Origin: Locusta migratoria
Lineage: Eukaryota; Arthropoda; Insecta; Orthoptera; Acrididae
Assembly (NCBI GenBank): GCA_026315105.1
Contig: CM048746.1
Span: 566,259,940-566,323,939 of the forward strand
Direction: 5' to 3'
Length of the DNA stretch: 64,000 nucleotides
In this document: positions 10,843-22,955 of the stretch, piece after piece
Layout of the letters: each line of letters begins with the position of its first letter
How positions within the stretch are numbered: position 1 is the first letter of the stretch
The notes under the pieces: generated by a model
Told to the model about the DNA's origin: nothing
Seen by the model: the letters and a program-made list of their open reading frames with translations, nothing else
Databases searched by the model: none
Position numbers and translations under genes: made by a program

Positions 10843-11890
10843 TATTTACGCTTTTCCCGCGTTTTACACTTTTTGAAAGCATGTTCGTGAAGAAAAATGA
10901 CGTAATGTACATACATTGACACTAGCTTGGCTTTCCCCTTAAAGTATAGCGCTTAAAAATTATTCGCATTCGAGTTTCTTGACACTTTGCGTTTATTCAA
11001 ACGTATATTTCGCGTTTCGTTGTTGACTTAAAGATGCGCCGATTTGTGGCAATGTAGTTCTTCTTTTCACCAGCTTCTTTGGCAGAGCGCCTGGCATGTA
11101 CTCAGACAAACAGAACGGTTTGTTAACGAGTCAATAACGCTGATTTGTGGCGGTGTAGTTCGTATTTCCGCTAGCTTCTTTGCCAGAGCGGCTGGCGAGT
11201 ACTGAAACAATCAGAACCAGTTGCTTTGTTAAAGTGAGAATAAATAGTTGCGATGTTTTTGTGATACATATTTCTGATTAATAAAGAACTATCTGTCACA
11301 GTTGGGTATCATAATACCCACAACCTCAAAAAAGCGATAATAGTGAGAGATGCCGATCCCATGCAAATGTCACAAAAATACTTGTACTCGAGAACGCGAA
11401 TAAATTCTAGACTATTGTGGTGTGAAACACCGAAAAATACGAAACTAACGGAACTGTAGGAGTTTTACTATGTAAATAATTAATTCCGGTAAAGGGCAGT
11501 AATTTTGAAGATGTGTTACATAGCCTGGCAGCGGCGTCCAAACTTCCCATCAAATTACCAGTTCTGCCTGGCGCTTAAAATAGCGGCGTCCTCGATTATA
11601 ATGAATAAAAATTTTTGACGTAATTTCACTTCCCATAAAATTACCAGTTTTTCCTGGCGCTTAAAATAGTAAAAATTTGGATAACCTTTATTGTATAATC
11701 CACTCCCTGGCGAGTATTTAGATGTATATTATGTACAAAAACTATTATGTACATAAACTACGAAAATGCAAGGCTGCTCCAGTAAGCATATTTTACCATT
11801 TTAAACATTATTTCCTGCATTTTACATTTTCCTGTATTTTACACCATGTCACTGAAGTCCCCTGAAAATCCTAAAAACGAGGTTCTACTG
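10843..11890. mobile_element. second unit of the TA-flanked transposon, lacking its left end
   Basis: From TTTACGCTTTTCCCGCG at 10845 the sequence repeats the first unit from about 9660 onward and ends at 11890 with the same right TIR (reverse complement CAGTAGAACCTCGTTTTTAG) and a TA. Only about 125 bp of the left end is missing. It either shares the first unit's right end or arose by unequal exchange. 11893-12045 holds nothing I recognise. Confidence 0.65.
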
Positions 11891-12047
11891 TATTAAAATA
11901 TACCACATTAGGCATGTTTATGAAAACAAGTGTTAGCTGATCTGTCAGGTACAGGCACAAATGACAAGCAGCAAATACTAATACTGTATAATGAAAACAG
12001 GCACCTAACAACATTCATTTAGATTCTAAAGCTTGTTTTAATGTGGT

Positions 12048-12469
12048 TAGGAATTTTGTTATTTGGGTAGCAAGATAACTTCAGATGGCCGAAGTAAAGA
12101 AGATATAAAATGCAGAATCGCTATGGGAAGAAACGTGTTTCTGAAAAAGGGAAACTTGTTAACATCCAATATTAATTTAAGTGTTACGAAGTCGTTTCTG
12201 AAAGCATTTATTTTGAGTGTAGCATTGTATGGGAGTGAAACGTGGACAATAAGGAGTTCAGATAAGATGATGATAGAAACTTTAGAAATGTGGTGCTACA
12301 GACGAATGATGAAAATTAGATGGGTAGATCATGTAACTAATGAGGAGGTGCTTAACCGAACTGGGGAGAAAAGGAGTTTCTGGGATATACTGACTCAGAG
12401 AAGGGATAGGTTGGTTGGACACATTCTGAGACATAAAGGAATTGTCAGATTAGCTTTAGAAAGAAGCGT
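12048..12469 (+). pseudogene. RTE-type LINE, C-terminal fragment, part 1 of 2
   Basis: The 3' end of a LINE reverse transcriptase frame, 5'-truncated on insertion. Readable family blocks are FCYLGSKITSDGRS, KSFLKAFILSVALYGSETW, ETLEMWCYRRMMKIRWVDHV and RRDRLVGHILRHKG. These are shared with the copy at 27884-30890 and are typical of arthropod RTE-like ENRT elements. The frame is interrupted after residue group LALERS by an I-group LINE and resumes at 18359. Confidence 0.85.
12458..12469. repeat. 12 bp target-site duplication (left copy)
   Basis: AGAAAGAAGCGT here and at 18359-18370 bracket the minus-strand I-group LINE. Removing one copy and the LINE restores the reading frame of the interrupted RTE-type LINE. 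Confidence 0.92.
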
Positions 12470-12494
12470 TTTTTTTTTTTTCTTTGTGGTTTTA

Positions 12495-12525
12495 GGGCGC
12501 ACAACTTCTACGGTCATTAGCGCCC
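12495..12525 (-). other. 3' UTR stem-loop of I-group LINE
   Basis: GGGCGC at 12495-12500 pairs with GCGCCC at 12520-12525. On the element strand it is followed by CTAAAAC and then the A tail. The second I-group LINE (50047-50074) has the same design. Confidence 0.6.
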
Positions 12526-12626
12526 AGACAAGAACTTAGATTCACTAGATCTCAAAAAAAAAATTTGGTGACTGTCAGAAAATCAAGAAGAGGCTAAAAA
12601 CGAAAGATAAAGGACAATGAGAAGGG

Positions 12627-15600
12627 TTAAATATCCTTCAATAAGTTGGCCAAGTTGATAAAACGCAAAACTTGAGCAGCTGCTCGTGTGTCATCAGCTA
12701 AAAGTTCCTCCAGAGTAGGTGGAAAGTGAAGGGCTACACGGAGATGATTAAAATTAACACAAGTCAGTAAGACATGTCGCACTGTCAGCAGTTCACCGCA
12801 GGAGCACAGCGTTGCAGGGTCGGTGGATAGCAAGTGACGGTGGCTGAAACGGCAGTGACCGATCCGCAACCAGGCCAGGATGACCTCCTCCCGCCGAGAG
12901 GGGCGCGAGGAGGTCCTCCAAGCAGTCGGGATCGGTTTGACAGTTCGCAATTTATTGTTGTACAGTGAAACCCACGCACTGTGCCATGACGACACGATAC
13001 TCTGGCGAAGAGCCCGTTGAACATCGTCTGATGGGATGCAAAAGGTAGCCATGGGAGGCAAAAGAGCTGCGGCCTTGGCTGCTATGTCGGCGGCCTCATT
13101 CCCGGGCACACCCATGTGGCCAGGGACCCACAGGAAAGAAACGTGGCAGCTGTCATCTGCTAGGAACTGGAGGGAGCGTTGGATCCGATACATGAGAGGA
13201 TGGTTCGAGAAAGGGTCCTTAAGACTCTGCAGGGCACTTAGGGAGTCCGAACATATGGCATAGAAAGGTTCGCGGTGGCGGCAGGTATACAAAACAGCCT
13301 GGTGGAGGGCAAAAAGCTCAGCCGTGAAGTTCGAGCACCGGTCAGGGAGCTTGTATTGGAAACGGTTGTCGCCGATGATGAAGGCAGATCTGACACCGGC
13401 AGTGCTCTTGGAACCATCAGTGCAAATAAATATGGCATTATCGAACCGCGAACGGAGTTCGACAAGCCTCGAGCGGTATACCAAATCCGGAGTGCTCTCC
13501 TTGGGGAGCGAACTAAGTTCAAGGTGTGTGTGAACCTGGGCCTGATGCCACGGTGGCAATGGGCTTTCGCTCAACCGAAGGGTGGAAGGAAGGGTAAAAT
13601 CGAGCCGCTGTAGCAGGCGGCGAAACCGAACTCCAGGTGGAAGCAAGGCAATCGCAGACAACTGATATTGGCGATCGAGTGAATCGTCAAAAAATAATCG
13701 GTAAGATGGATGCTTAGGCATCGACCGCAGGTGGCATGCGTACCGACACAAGAGTATGTCACATCGAGTGGTCAAGGGTAATACATCAGCCTCGGCATAC
13801 AGACTTTCAACAGGGCTGGTATAAAATGCACCGGTCGCCAGACGTAATCCCCGATGGTGGATAGAGTTGAGACGGCGGAGAATCGACGGCCGTGCAGAAG
13901 AGTATACAAGGCTTCCGTAGTCGAGCTTCGACTGAACAATGGCCTGGTAAAGGTGAAGCAGGACGGCACGACCCGCTCCCCATGACGTGCCACTGAGGAC
14001 ACGAAGAACGTTAAGGGATCGGGCACAACGGGCAGCCAGCTAAGACGTGTGTGGACCAGCAAAGTTTCCGATCCAACACGAGTCCCAAGAATTTCGTAGT
14101 CTCCACGAAAGGGAGAGTAACGGGGCCGAGACGTAGGGATGGTGGAAGAAATTCCTTGTATCTCCAGAAGTTTATACACACAGTTTTCTCAGTGGAGAAT
14201 TGGAAGCCGTTTGCGATGCTGCAGGAATATAGACGGTCAAGACAGCGTTGAAGACAACGCTCCAAGAGACATGTCCGCTGGGCGCTGCAATAAATTGCGA
14301 AATCGTCAAATCAAGAGATCCGCAGACGTCGGCTGAAAGGCAATCTACGATCGGATTGATTGCAATGGCGAAGAGCGCCACACTCAGGACGGAGCCCTGT
14401 GGTACCCCATTCTTCTGGCAAAAGGTATCTGACAATACAGAGCCCACCCGTACCCAGAACTTGCGATCCGCCAAAAACACTTGAATGAAAAGAGGAAGGC
14501 GGCCCCGAAGCCCCCATGTGTGCAATGTGCGGAGAATGCCCGCTTTCCAACAGGTGTCGTATGCCTTCTCCAAGTCGAAGAACACTGCTACTGTTTTACG
14601 CTTCTTTAGAAAGTTGTTCATAATGAAGGTCAACAACGTAACGAGGTGATCAGCAGCAGAGCGGTGCCGACGAAAACCGCATTGGATATTAGTCAGGAGG
14701 CGGCGAGATTCGAGGAGCCAGATCAACCGAGCGTTAACCATGCGTTCCATCATCTTACTGACGCAGCTCGTCAGAGAAATGGGGCGATAACTGGAAGGAA
14801 GGTGTTTGTCCTTCCCTGGTTTGGGGATGGGGACAACAATGGCTTCACGCCAACTTGTGGGAACATGACCTTCAGTCCATATGCGATTGTAGGTACTAAG
14901 AAGAAAGCACTTGCCCGCAGGAGAGAGGTTCTTCAGCATCTCAATAGGAATGGAATCGGGCCCGGGAGCAGAAGATCGGGACAGGGCGAGAGCACGGTCT
15001 AGTTGCATGGTGAAGGCGACGTTATAATTTTCACGATTAAAAGAGTGGAAAGAAGGCAGCTGTGCCTCCTCTACCTGTTGAGAGAAAGGCAGGGTGGTAA
15101 TGGGCAGAGCTCGAAACCTCCGCAAAGAAACGGCCCAATGCGTTGGAAACAGCAGCGGGGTCCATGAGGACTGCGTTCTCCACGGTCAGGCCAGGAATCG
15201 GGACGTGGACATTGATGCTGGATAAACGGCGTAGGCCACCCCAAACAACCGTGGAGGGAGTAAAACGGTTAAAAGAACTAGTAAAAGCAGTTCAGCAAGC
15301 TTTCTTGCTGTCGTTTATGATACAACGACATTGCGCTCTCATACGTTTATAATTTATGCAATTCTCCCGAGTTGGGTGGCGGCGGAAGGTGCGTAAAGCA
15401 CGGTGCCGGGCTCTAAGTGCGTCGCGGCAGGCTGCAGTCCACCAAGGGACCGGGGCACGACATGCAGAAGAGGATGTATGAGGTATGGAACATTCAGCAG
15501 CGGTGAGAATAACCTCTGTGAGGTAGTCGACCTGACTGTCACAGTTGGCAAAATTCTGACCGTGAAAAACAGCCATGGAAGAATAAAGCCCCCAGTCGGC

Positions 15601-16300
15601 TTTAGAAATGTTCCAACTGGTGGGACGAGGAGATGAGGAATGATGCAGGAAGTGGATGATACAAGGAAATGGTCACTTGAGTACGTGTCAGAAAGTGCAT
15701 ACCACTCAAACCGACCGGCAAGCTGAGGAGTGCATATTGCGAGGTCTATATGGGAATAAGTGTGTGTTGTGTCTGAAAGGAAGGTTGGTGCACCGGTGTT
15801 GAGGCAGACAAGATTGAGGTGTTGGAGAATGTCCACCAAAAGGGAGCCTCTCGGACAAGGTGCCAGAGAGCCCCATAGGGGGTGATGGGCATTAAAGTCG
15901 CCTACCAACACGAAAGGTGAAGGGAGCTGGTCAACAAGGTGTAGCACATCTGCCCTAGTATGGGCAGATGACGATGGCGAATAGATATTACAGAGGGAAA
16001 AGGTAAATGTGGATAAAGTGATGCGGACGGCAACTGCCTGTAGGTGAGTATGCAATGAAATGGGATGGGATGGAAAGAGACGTCGTCTCGAAGGAGCATC
16101 AGAACCCCTCCATGGGCTGGGATACCTTCCACGGGTGGCAGGTCGAACCGCACAGAGGTGTAGAGTGGAAAGTCTACACGATCACGTGGCTGCAACTTAG
16201 TTTCTTGGAGACAGACTAGAAGCGGGCAGTGCAATCGAAGGAGTAGTTTCTCCTCCCGATTAGAACGAATGCCGCGAATATTCCACTGAAGGAGCGCCAT
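12627..16300 (-). pseudogene. LINE ORF2: endonuclease, reverse transcriptase, RNase H (frameshifted)
   Basis: Starts at ATG 16300 with MALLQWNIRGIRSN, the first motif of an AP-type endonuclease. QETKLQ and VLVGDFNAHHPLWGS follow, then the SDHF motif. RT motifs are SYRPISLTSCVSK, FGFRRHRSAADHL-like, VFFDLEKAYD and NGVPQGSVLS. The YxDD catalytic box near 14310 is in another frame with a stop just before (readable as DDFAIYC). RNase H lies in the open frame 12627-13775 with CTDGSKS, AELFALHQA, CSDSLSAL and VPGHMGVPGNEAADIAAKAA, all four acidic positions kept. Frame changes fall near 16050, 15600, 15130, 14310, 14180 and 13770. Confidence 0.9.
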
Positions 16301-16349
16301 GATAAAAATGAGATAAGAGATAAGGATAAAAACTAACAAGCAAGCGGGG

Positions 16350-17840
16350 TCACCTCGACGGCCGCTGAGGACCGGATTTCGAGGGAGCACTGCTATCGCT
16401 GTCTAGGGGCAAAGGGTCGTGGTCCATAGGTTCGACCGACGCGCCTGCCACCTCCTTGAGTTGATAAGGAGGGGCAGTTTCCACCGCCGGTAAAGGGCCG
16501 GGTGCCCGGCAGACGGAGCGACCCGGTGAAACAGAAGACGGCCGAGGCCGGCAACTGTTGGACGGCGTGACAGATGGGTCACGCCTTGGCGGGGAAGGAG
16601 AGGAACTCTTTTTCTTGTCAGCTCTTCTGGAAGAGTGATGGCGAGAAGAGGCAGTTGATGGTTGGGAAGCCTGAGAACGCAGAAAATCCTCACGGACGGG
16701 TTCCTTTTTTAAAGCCCGGGCATCTTGTTTAGGTGCCCACGGTTTACCAGAGGTTGATGAAGACTGTACATTAGAGGCAGCAGGAGGAAGCGGGGACGTG
16801 GAACGGGCAATCTTCGGGCTGGCGGATCGCACAACTGTGTCAGCGAAGGTAAAATCACACGTCTGGGTACTTGAATCTTTAGTAGGTCGATAGGAGGGGA
16901 GGACCTTACTGTATGTGCCCGCTGGGAGGACAGCAGGCTTTCGACTCGCCAACAACTTTCGAGCGGCAGATGTTGACACCTTTTCCGTAACCCGAATTTG
17001 TTGGATGACCTTCTCATCCTTGTATACCGGGCAGTCGCGAGAGGAAGCCGCATGCTCACCGTTGCAGTTAAGGCAGTGAGGGGACGGAGGTGGGCAATCC
17101 CCCTCATGGGCGTCCCTACCACAAGTGACACATTTTGCTGCATTTGGGCAAGAGTCACGGGTATGGTTGTACCTGTAGCATTGGAAGCAGCGCGTTGGGT
17201 TTGGAATATAAGGGCGGACAGAGATAACTTCGTACCCTGCTTTGACCTTCAACAGGAGTTCAACCCTATTGAACGTCAAAAACACAGTACGAGTCGGTGT
17301 CAGCTGGTTATTTACCTTTTTCAAAACCCTATGCACGGCTGTAACTCCCTGATCTGACATGTAGGTTTGTATGTCTTCATCAGACAACCCGTCAAGGGAT
17401 CTCGTGAAGACTACCCCCCGTGACGAGTTGAGTGTGCGATGTGCTTCTACCTTGACAGGAAACGTGTGTAACAGTGTAGTCCGGATTAGTTTCTGAGCTT
17501 GGAAGGCACTGTCCACTTCCAGCAACAATGTGCCATTGCGCTGATGCGAACAGGTTTTAAGAGGGCCAGCAATTGCATCTTCACCTTTCTGGATGACGAA
17601 AGGATTGACAGACGTGAAATCTTTTCCATCGGTGCGAGAGACAACAAGAAATTTCGGTAAATTAGGCAGAGTCTTTTTTTGCTGAGGCGAATCTATCTTA
17701 CGTTTATGGGTCAACGTCACTGAAGAAGAGACGGAAGTCATCGCGGAAGTGTCCCCGGTGATTAACTGCGTCTCCGATGGCGCGCTCCTTCCTAGTGGGG
17801 GCCCTCTCCGAGGGCTTACCCGCCTTAGGTGATTGTTCAC
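16350..17840 (-). CDS. LINE ORF1, gag-like nucleic-acid-binding protein
   Basis: A 496-codon intact frame. The N-terminal part after about residue 60 (KFLVVSRTDGKDFTSVNPFV) is the RNA-recognition-like gag domain of I/Jockey elements. Around residues 215-275 come three CCHC-type knuckles: CFQCYRYNHTRDSC, CVTCGRDAHEGDC and CLNCNGEHAASSRDC. The C-terminal 200 residues are low-complexity, rich in Ser, Pro and Arg. It would package element RNA. Stop overlaps the start region of ORF2 by spacing of about 50 bp. It is the only long intact frame of this element. Confidence 0.9.
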   Translation of the reverse strand: MNNHLRRVSPRRGPPLGRSAPSETQLITGDTSAMTSVSSSVTLTHKRKIDSPQQKKTLPNLPKFLVVSRTDGKDFTSVNPFVIQKGEDAIAGPLKTCSHQRNGTLLLEVDSAFQAQKLIRTTLLHTFPVKVEAHRTLNSSRGVVFTRSLDGLSDEDIQTYMSDQGVTAVHRVLKKVNNQLTPTRTVFLTFNRVELLLKVKAGYEVISVRPYIPNPTRCFQCYRYNHTRDSCPNAAKCVTCGRDAHEGDCPPPSPHCLNCNGEHAASSRDCPVYKDEKVIQQIRVTEKVSTSAARKLLASRKPAVLPAGTYSKVLPSYRPTKDSSTQTCDFTFADTVVRSASPKIARSTSPLPPAASNVQSSSTSGKPWAPKQDARALKKEPVREDFLRSQASQPSTASSRHHSSRRADKKKSSSPSPPRRDPSVTPSNSCRPRPSSVSPGRSVCRAPGPLPAVETAPPYQLKEVAGASVEPMDHDPLPLDSDSSAPSKSGPQRPSR

Positions 17841-18358
17841 ACCTCCCGAGAACTGACGGAGGGATCAATCGGCATGTTCGGAAGGTACCAGCTCGGGTAA
17901 TCACCCCTCCCTGGGCCTGGCCTTTACCAGGGGGTACGTACGTGCCCTACTTGTCTACCCGGGGTGGGGAATTACGCGTTACCCCATCACCTGCTACGCA
18001 TGATAATGCATGGGTCGGCCTTCAGACACGCACAGGGAGGAAAGAAGAAGGATAGAGAAAGTGAAGAGGAAGGAAAGAAGTGTCTCAAACGCCGAGGCGG
18101 AGACTAATGAGGAGAAGAAGGCTAGGAGAGTACAAGGAGAGAAAGACAGAAAACAAAGGGTAAGAAAGTAAGGAACCAAGGAGTAAGAGAAACGACAACA
18201 AGAACCACCGTAACTCATGAAATTCGCCTGTCTCCGGGCGAAGGCATAAACCGGGAGGGAAAGTGAAGCAGCCTGGGGCAGAAGAAAGGTTGCTTCGGCT
18301 CGGGGCCCCGTGCGCGCCACACATGTACCCACAAAAGAACTGTGGGCCCCCTGGGGGG

Positions 18359-18518
18359 AGAAAGAAGCGTGTGGGGTAAAGATCATAGAGGGAGACTGAG
18401 GGACAAATATATTAAGCAGATTCAAAAGGATGTAGATTGCCGAATGTATTCTCAGATGAAGAGACTTGCACAGTACAGGGTAGCATGGAGAGCTGCATCA
18501 AACAAGTCTGCGGACTGA
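18359..18518 (+). pseudogene. RTE-type LINE, C-terminal fragment, part 2 of 2
   Basis: Continues the frame broken at 12469 once the LINE and one TSD are ignored. It ends with WRAASNKSAD and a TGA at 18516-18518, followed by GAAGACAACAACAACAAC, the same type of tail as the copy ending at 27884. 18540-20440 is HELZ intron where I see no gene or element. Confidence 0.87.
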
Positions 18519-20440
18519 AGACAACAACAACAACAGGAAGAAAACTGGGTCATGCAATCCTGAATACCGGTAATCATATTCACTAAGCATTTAGAGGACC
18601 AGTCAAGAATCCAAAGTAGTAGTTTCTGGATCTACAATTTATCAAAATAAATGTCAAAAATAAATAAAATACTGCTTATAACTTGGCTGCGAGGAACCCT
18701 CAAAATGCAAAGTGGAAAACAATAAAAAATTATTCGCAAAAAGGTTTTATTTGATGTATAGGTAAAAATTTTCTTGGTAGTTAAGGTTAAAAAAAAAAAA
18801 AAGTAGAATATATGAGAGTAAACAAAAGGTTAGGGTTATGGCCAAGGGCACATAAACCTCATACAAACGAGTATATGTAGATTTTGATTTTTTGAAGACT
18901 ACTGCAGCAGTCAAAACTGTCAGATAGATGGACTTTGAAAATAAACTGATTTGTTACTCATTACTAATGGTATAACAATTATTACACTTTTAAAAAGATA
19001 TTTTATTTAATGAATGAGTACTCTATCTACAACCTGATGTATGTTACGTAAGGATTTCTTGGTATGTTGTGAATAAGGAGTATGAAACAAAGTAGTTAAT
19101 GGTAAAAGCACTGAATTTGGACACCCAAAAGAAAAGTTTACAAGCAGGAAGAGGATGGCATCACCATACTGAGCTATATTTTAATTTGCAATGATAACTT
19201 TTGGGTACCAATGTTTCTGCATTCATTGTTTATCTTATTCCTGTCCACCCAGCCACTCAATGCAATAGAAAATACAACTTTCTCATGCTTCTAAATTTTC
19301 TGCAGGAAAGTTATTAGGTGATCGAAGAGAGACAATGTTATGACAAGAAACACAACTGGATGTCTAGACACCTCTTGAAATACCATCATATTTTTACCTC
19401 TTCTCACTGCTTTTCAGTATCATTGACTGCCTTAGTTGTAACTAGTTTTTAAATAATAGTTATATAAAATGTTAGTAACTGCAAAGCTCCTGGGAGAAAA
19501 TAACTAACACCCCAATGGATGCCTACTGTAAAGCTGTTACAAAAAACTAATATACACGTTAATGCTGACCAATGTTGTTTATTTGTCATTTATTTACAAA
19601 CAAAACTGGCCATTTGTCACTAAATAAAATAGATCATTATCATATGAAAACTTGATTCAGCAGCAGATCAATCTTGAGAACACAAATGAACTTATGCTAC
19701 AAAGACACTACTACATTTACAACTGTGCACACTAAAACAGTGTCAATTATGATCAGATTCGACTCTACTGGACACCATTACTCAGTAACCAAGAAATATT
19801 AAAATGCGAGGAAGGACAGCAATCAGTAGCAAATAACTGTAATTTTTTGTACATCTAGAGTTTGAACACATTTGTCCAAAACCTTGCTAGTTTTCAGTCC
19901 TTTTTTTATGTGCACCTGTTGATGACTCAGTGCCTCTACTGTTTAGGGAGTGTTCTCTACTCCCTTAGTACCAATAATAGTTTTTTCAGCCTGAACTTCC
20001 TGACACATTTATGCAAAGGTTGATGTGTTTAATCATACCTAACAGTTGTAATTCACTATCAAAAATTTAGAGTGGAGGTAATAGTGATTCCACAAACACT
20101 GTCTCTTTCTTCTTTCAGTTAATCTTCTACACAGATGAGAAATCTGTATTTCTGTTTCAATTTTTGAATATATATGAACAAATAATTTAGAATTCTGGTA
20201 TTTCTATCTTCAAAATGACAAGTCTAACAGCATTCCTTCATCACCCAGAAGCTCATTAAAAAAGAAAAAAAAAAGAAAAATCACAAAACCAATATTCTCA
20301 ATGGCAAATTTAAACATAAAAATGTTGAACCTCGTACAACACTTCCTTGTATCATTTAGTAAGAATTTTACAATGCTGTTAGATGTGAGGAACACATCTA
20401 ACCATTGGACATATTCCAGGACTGAATCTTTTGGTGAAAC

Positions 20441-21406
20441 ATGAACATTACATGAATAATTCACAAAGACACAAAATGTTTCTCTTTCTGTAGGTTTCAT
20501 GATGCTCAGTGCTGCCATCATTTGTGAATTTATTTACTTTATTTGGAACATCACTACAGATGCAATAAAATCTTATTCCTCCACTACTACTCTAAGAGTG
20601 CCATTTGTACACAGAGATATGGGATGCAATTTCAGTGTTATGTACTGCTTAGTTCAGTAAACACCCTTAAAGGAGCAGTACACTCCTGTCACTGTTGCAG
20701 CTATAAAATGAAACACTCACACTATTTTTAACATTTTCCCAATTGTTTAATGTTTAACTTACTCAACCTACTGTAACCTCCTCAAATTAAATAGTGCAAT
20801 CCAACCAAGTGGTTAATGTATTACCCAATATGGCTGGTGCATGTCTTATGATGATTGCTTACTTTCAGTTGAAGTATCTTTTGCAGGACACTTTTTGTGG
20901 GAACTCTGACTCTTTGTAAGAATTAAAAAACTTACAGTCATAGTGAATGAAATTATGAGGATCAAAATGAAACTGCTTTATGCCATTAGAACACTATCGA
21001 TAATATATGAAAGAATATTGTGCTTTTAATGTTTGATTCACTCTGATTAATAACAGTTTTGTTTTAATTGATTAAATTGTTGATTAAGATAAACATTAAA
21101 TAATTGGGAAAATTTTAAAAGTAGTGTGTGTGTTTCATTCTATAGCTACAACATTGACAGAAGCGTTCTGCTCCTTTAAGGGTTTTTACTGAACTAAGCA
21201 GTACATCACACTGAAACGCATCCCATATCTCTGTGTACAAATGACACACTTAGAGTAGTAGTGGAGGAATAAGATTTTGTTGCATGTGAAGTGATTATGT
21301 TCCAAATAAAGTAAATAAATTCACAAACGATTGCAGAACTGAGCGTCATGAAACCTATAGAAATAGAAGCACTGTGTATCTTAGTGAATTATTCATGTAA
21401 TGTTCA
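20441..21406. repeat. inverted repeat, ~320 bp arms
   Basis: About 20441-20765 is the reverse complement of about 21085-21406, with roughly 90% identity by eye and a ~320 bp AT-rich spacer. Landmarks are TGTACACAGAGATATGGGAT at 20604 on the left and its complement near 21220. The right arm stops abruptly where a Penelope-like element begins. No transposase frame is present; it may be a foldback or MITE-like element. Confidence 0.75.
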
Positions 21407-22452
21407 CACTGTCTTCCTGTGACCGTTCATGCAAATGGACAGTTTGTTGCTGGCCATTCCCACGTAGAACGCTTCACAGTACAGGCATGTCAGTTGGTAA
21501 ATCACGTGGGTGCTATCGCAAGTGGCTCTGCCCTTGATTGGAGCCAGAAAGGTAGGGAAGGTGGTTTGGGTATTTCATAGTGATGGACTAGGAGGTTACA
21601 GAGGTTAGGTGGACGGTGTAAAGACACTATTGGTGGAGTGGGAAGGATGTCATGAAGGATGAATCTCATTTCGGGCAGAAATTAAGGAAGTCGTATCCCT
21701 GCTGGAGAGCTACATTCAGAGTACGCTCCAGTCCCGGAAAGTATCTGGTGACAAGAGGGGAACTTTGGAATTCTTCCGTTGAAGGTTCAAAATTTGGGGG
21801 GATGAGGAAGTGGCTGTGGCAATTTGCTTCTGTGCCAGATTAGGAGGATAGCTGCAGGATGTGAAAGCTGTTATTAGGTTATTGGTGTACTGGTTCAGAG
21901 ATTCGGGACTGGAGCAGTCTTGTTTGCCAAGAAGACCTATGCTGTAGGGAAGGGAATGTTTGATGTGGAATGGATGACAGCTGCCATCCATTCCACATGA
22001 AACATTCCCTTCCCTACAGCTTAGGTCTTCGTGGCAAACGTGTCTACTCCAGTCCCAAATCTCTGAACCAGTACACCAATAATCTAACAACAGATTTCAC
22101 AGCTATCCTCCTGATCTGGTACAGAAGCAAATTGCCAGAGCCACTTCCTCATCCCCCCCCCCCCCCCCCAAATTCAGAACCTTCAACAGACGAAACCCAG
22201 AAGTGCCCCTCTTGTCACCGGCTACTTTCCGGGACTGGAGCGGACTCTGAATGTGGCTCTCCAGCAGGGATACGACTTCCTTAAATTCTGCCCTGAAATG
22301 AGATCCATCGTTCACGACATCCTTCCCACTCCACCAAGAGGTCTTTCCGCCGCCTACCTAACCTCCGTAGCCTCCTAGTCCATCCCTATGAAATCCCTAA
22401 ACCACCTTCCGGCTCCTACCCTTGTAACTGCCCCCATTGTAAAACCTGCCCT

Positions 22453-22707
22453 ATGCACCCTTCCACCACCACTTACTCCAGTCCCATAACCTGGAAGGTG
22501 TACACAACCAAGGGCAGAGCCACTTGCGATAGCACCCACGTGATTTACCAACTGACATGCCTGCACTGTGAAGCGTTCTATGTGGGAATGGCCAGCAACA
22601 AACTGTCCTGTCACATGAACGGTCACAGGCAGACAGTGTTTGTTGCTTATGAAGATCACCCTGTGGCTAAGCATGCCTTGGTGCATGGCCAGCACAGCTT
22701 CACGTAG
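22453..22707 (+). pseudogene. PLE GIY-YIG endonuclease fragment
   Basis: An 84-codon frame reading through CDSTHVIYQLTCLHCEAFYV and NGHRQTVFVAYEDHPVAKHA, nearly identical to the corresponding part of the longer PLE frame at 5424-6737. It ends early at TAG 22705 in place of the longer C-terminus. Confidence 0.82.
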
Positions 22708-22914
22708 TGTTACACTGTCTGGGTTATCTGGATTCTTCCCACTGACACCAATCTTTTAGAACTCCAAAGATGGGAACGTGCCCTTCAGCATATTCTTTCT
22801 TCCCGTTGCCCACCTGGTCTCAACCACCGCTAAATTCAAATTCCCGCCCACCATCTTTAACATCTTTGTCTCTATTCTACAATATGTCTGCCTAGGTGTG
22901 TTTGCGTGTGGATA

Positions 22915-22920
<6 letters not shown>

Positions 22921-22953
<33 letters not shown>
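22921..22953. repeat. (GT)n microsatellite in PLE terminal repeat
   Basis: A 33 bp TG run inside the PLE end. The other PLE ends in the window carry shorter GT/CA-rich stretches at the same place, so this is an expansion within the element. Confidence 0.93.

Positions 22954-22955
<2 letters not shown>

Larger units (their letters stand above)
12470..18358 (-). mobile_element. near full-length I-group LINE (EN-RT-RNase H), minus strand
   Basis: A 5.9 kb non-LTR retrotransposon with a 12 bp TSD. Its 3' poly(A) appears as the T run at 12470-12480. 5' UTR is about 17841-18358, ORF1 (gag-like) 16350-17840, ORF2 (endonuclease, reverse transcriptase, RNase H) 16300-12627. The 3' UTR has a stem GGGCGC/GCGCCC (12495-12500 with 12520-12525). 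The presence of RNase H and CCHC knuckles places it among I/LOA/R1-like elements. GC content is visibly higher than the flanking intron. ORF2 is frameshifted, so the copy is dead. Confidence 0.92.

Noticed and set aside
13036..15352. Plus-strand open frames across the I-group LINE
   Set aside because: They are shadows of the minus-strand ORF2, with no family resemblance of their own.
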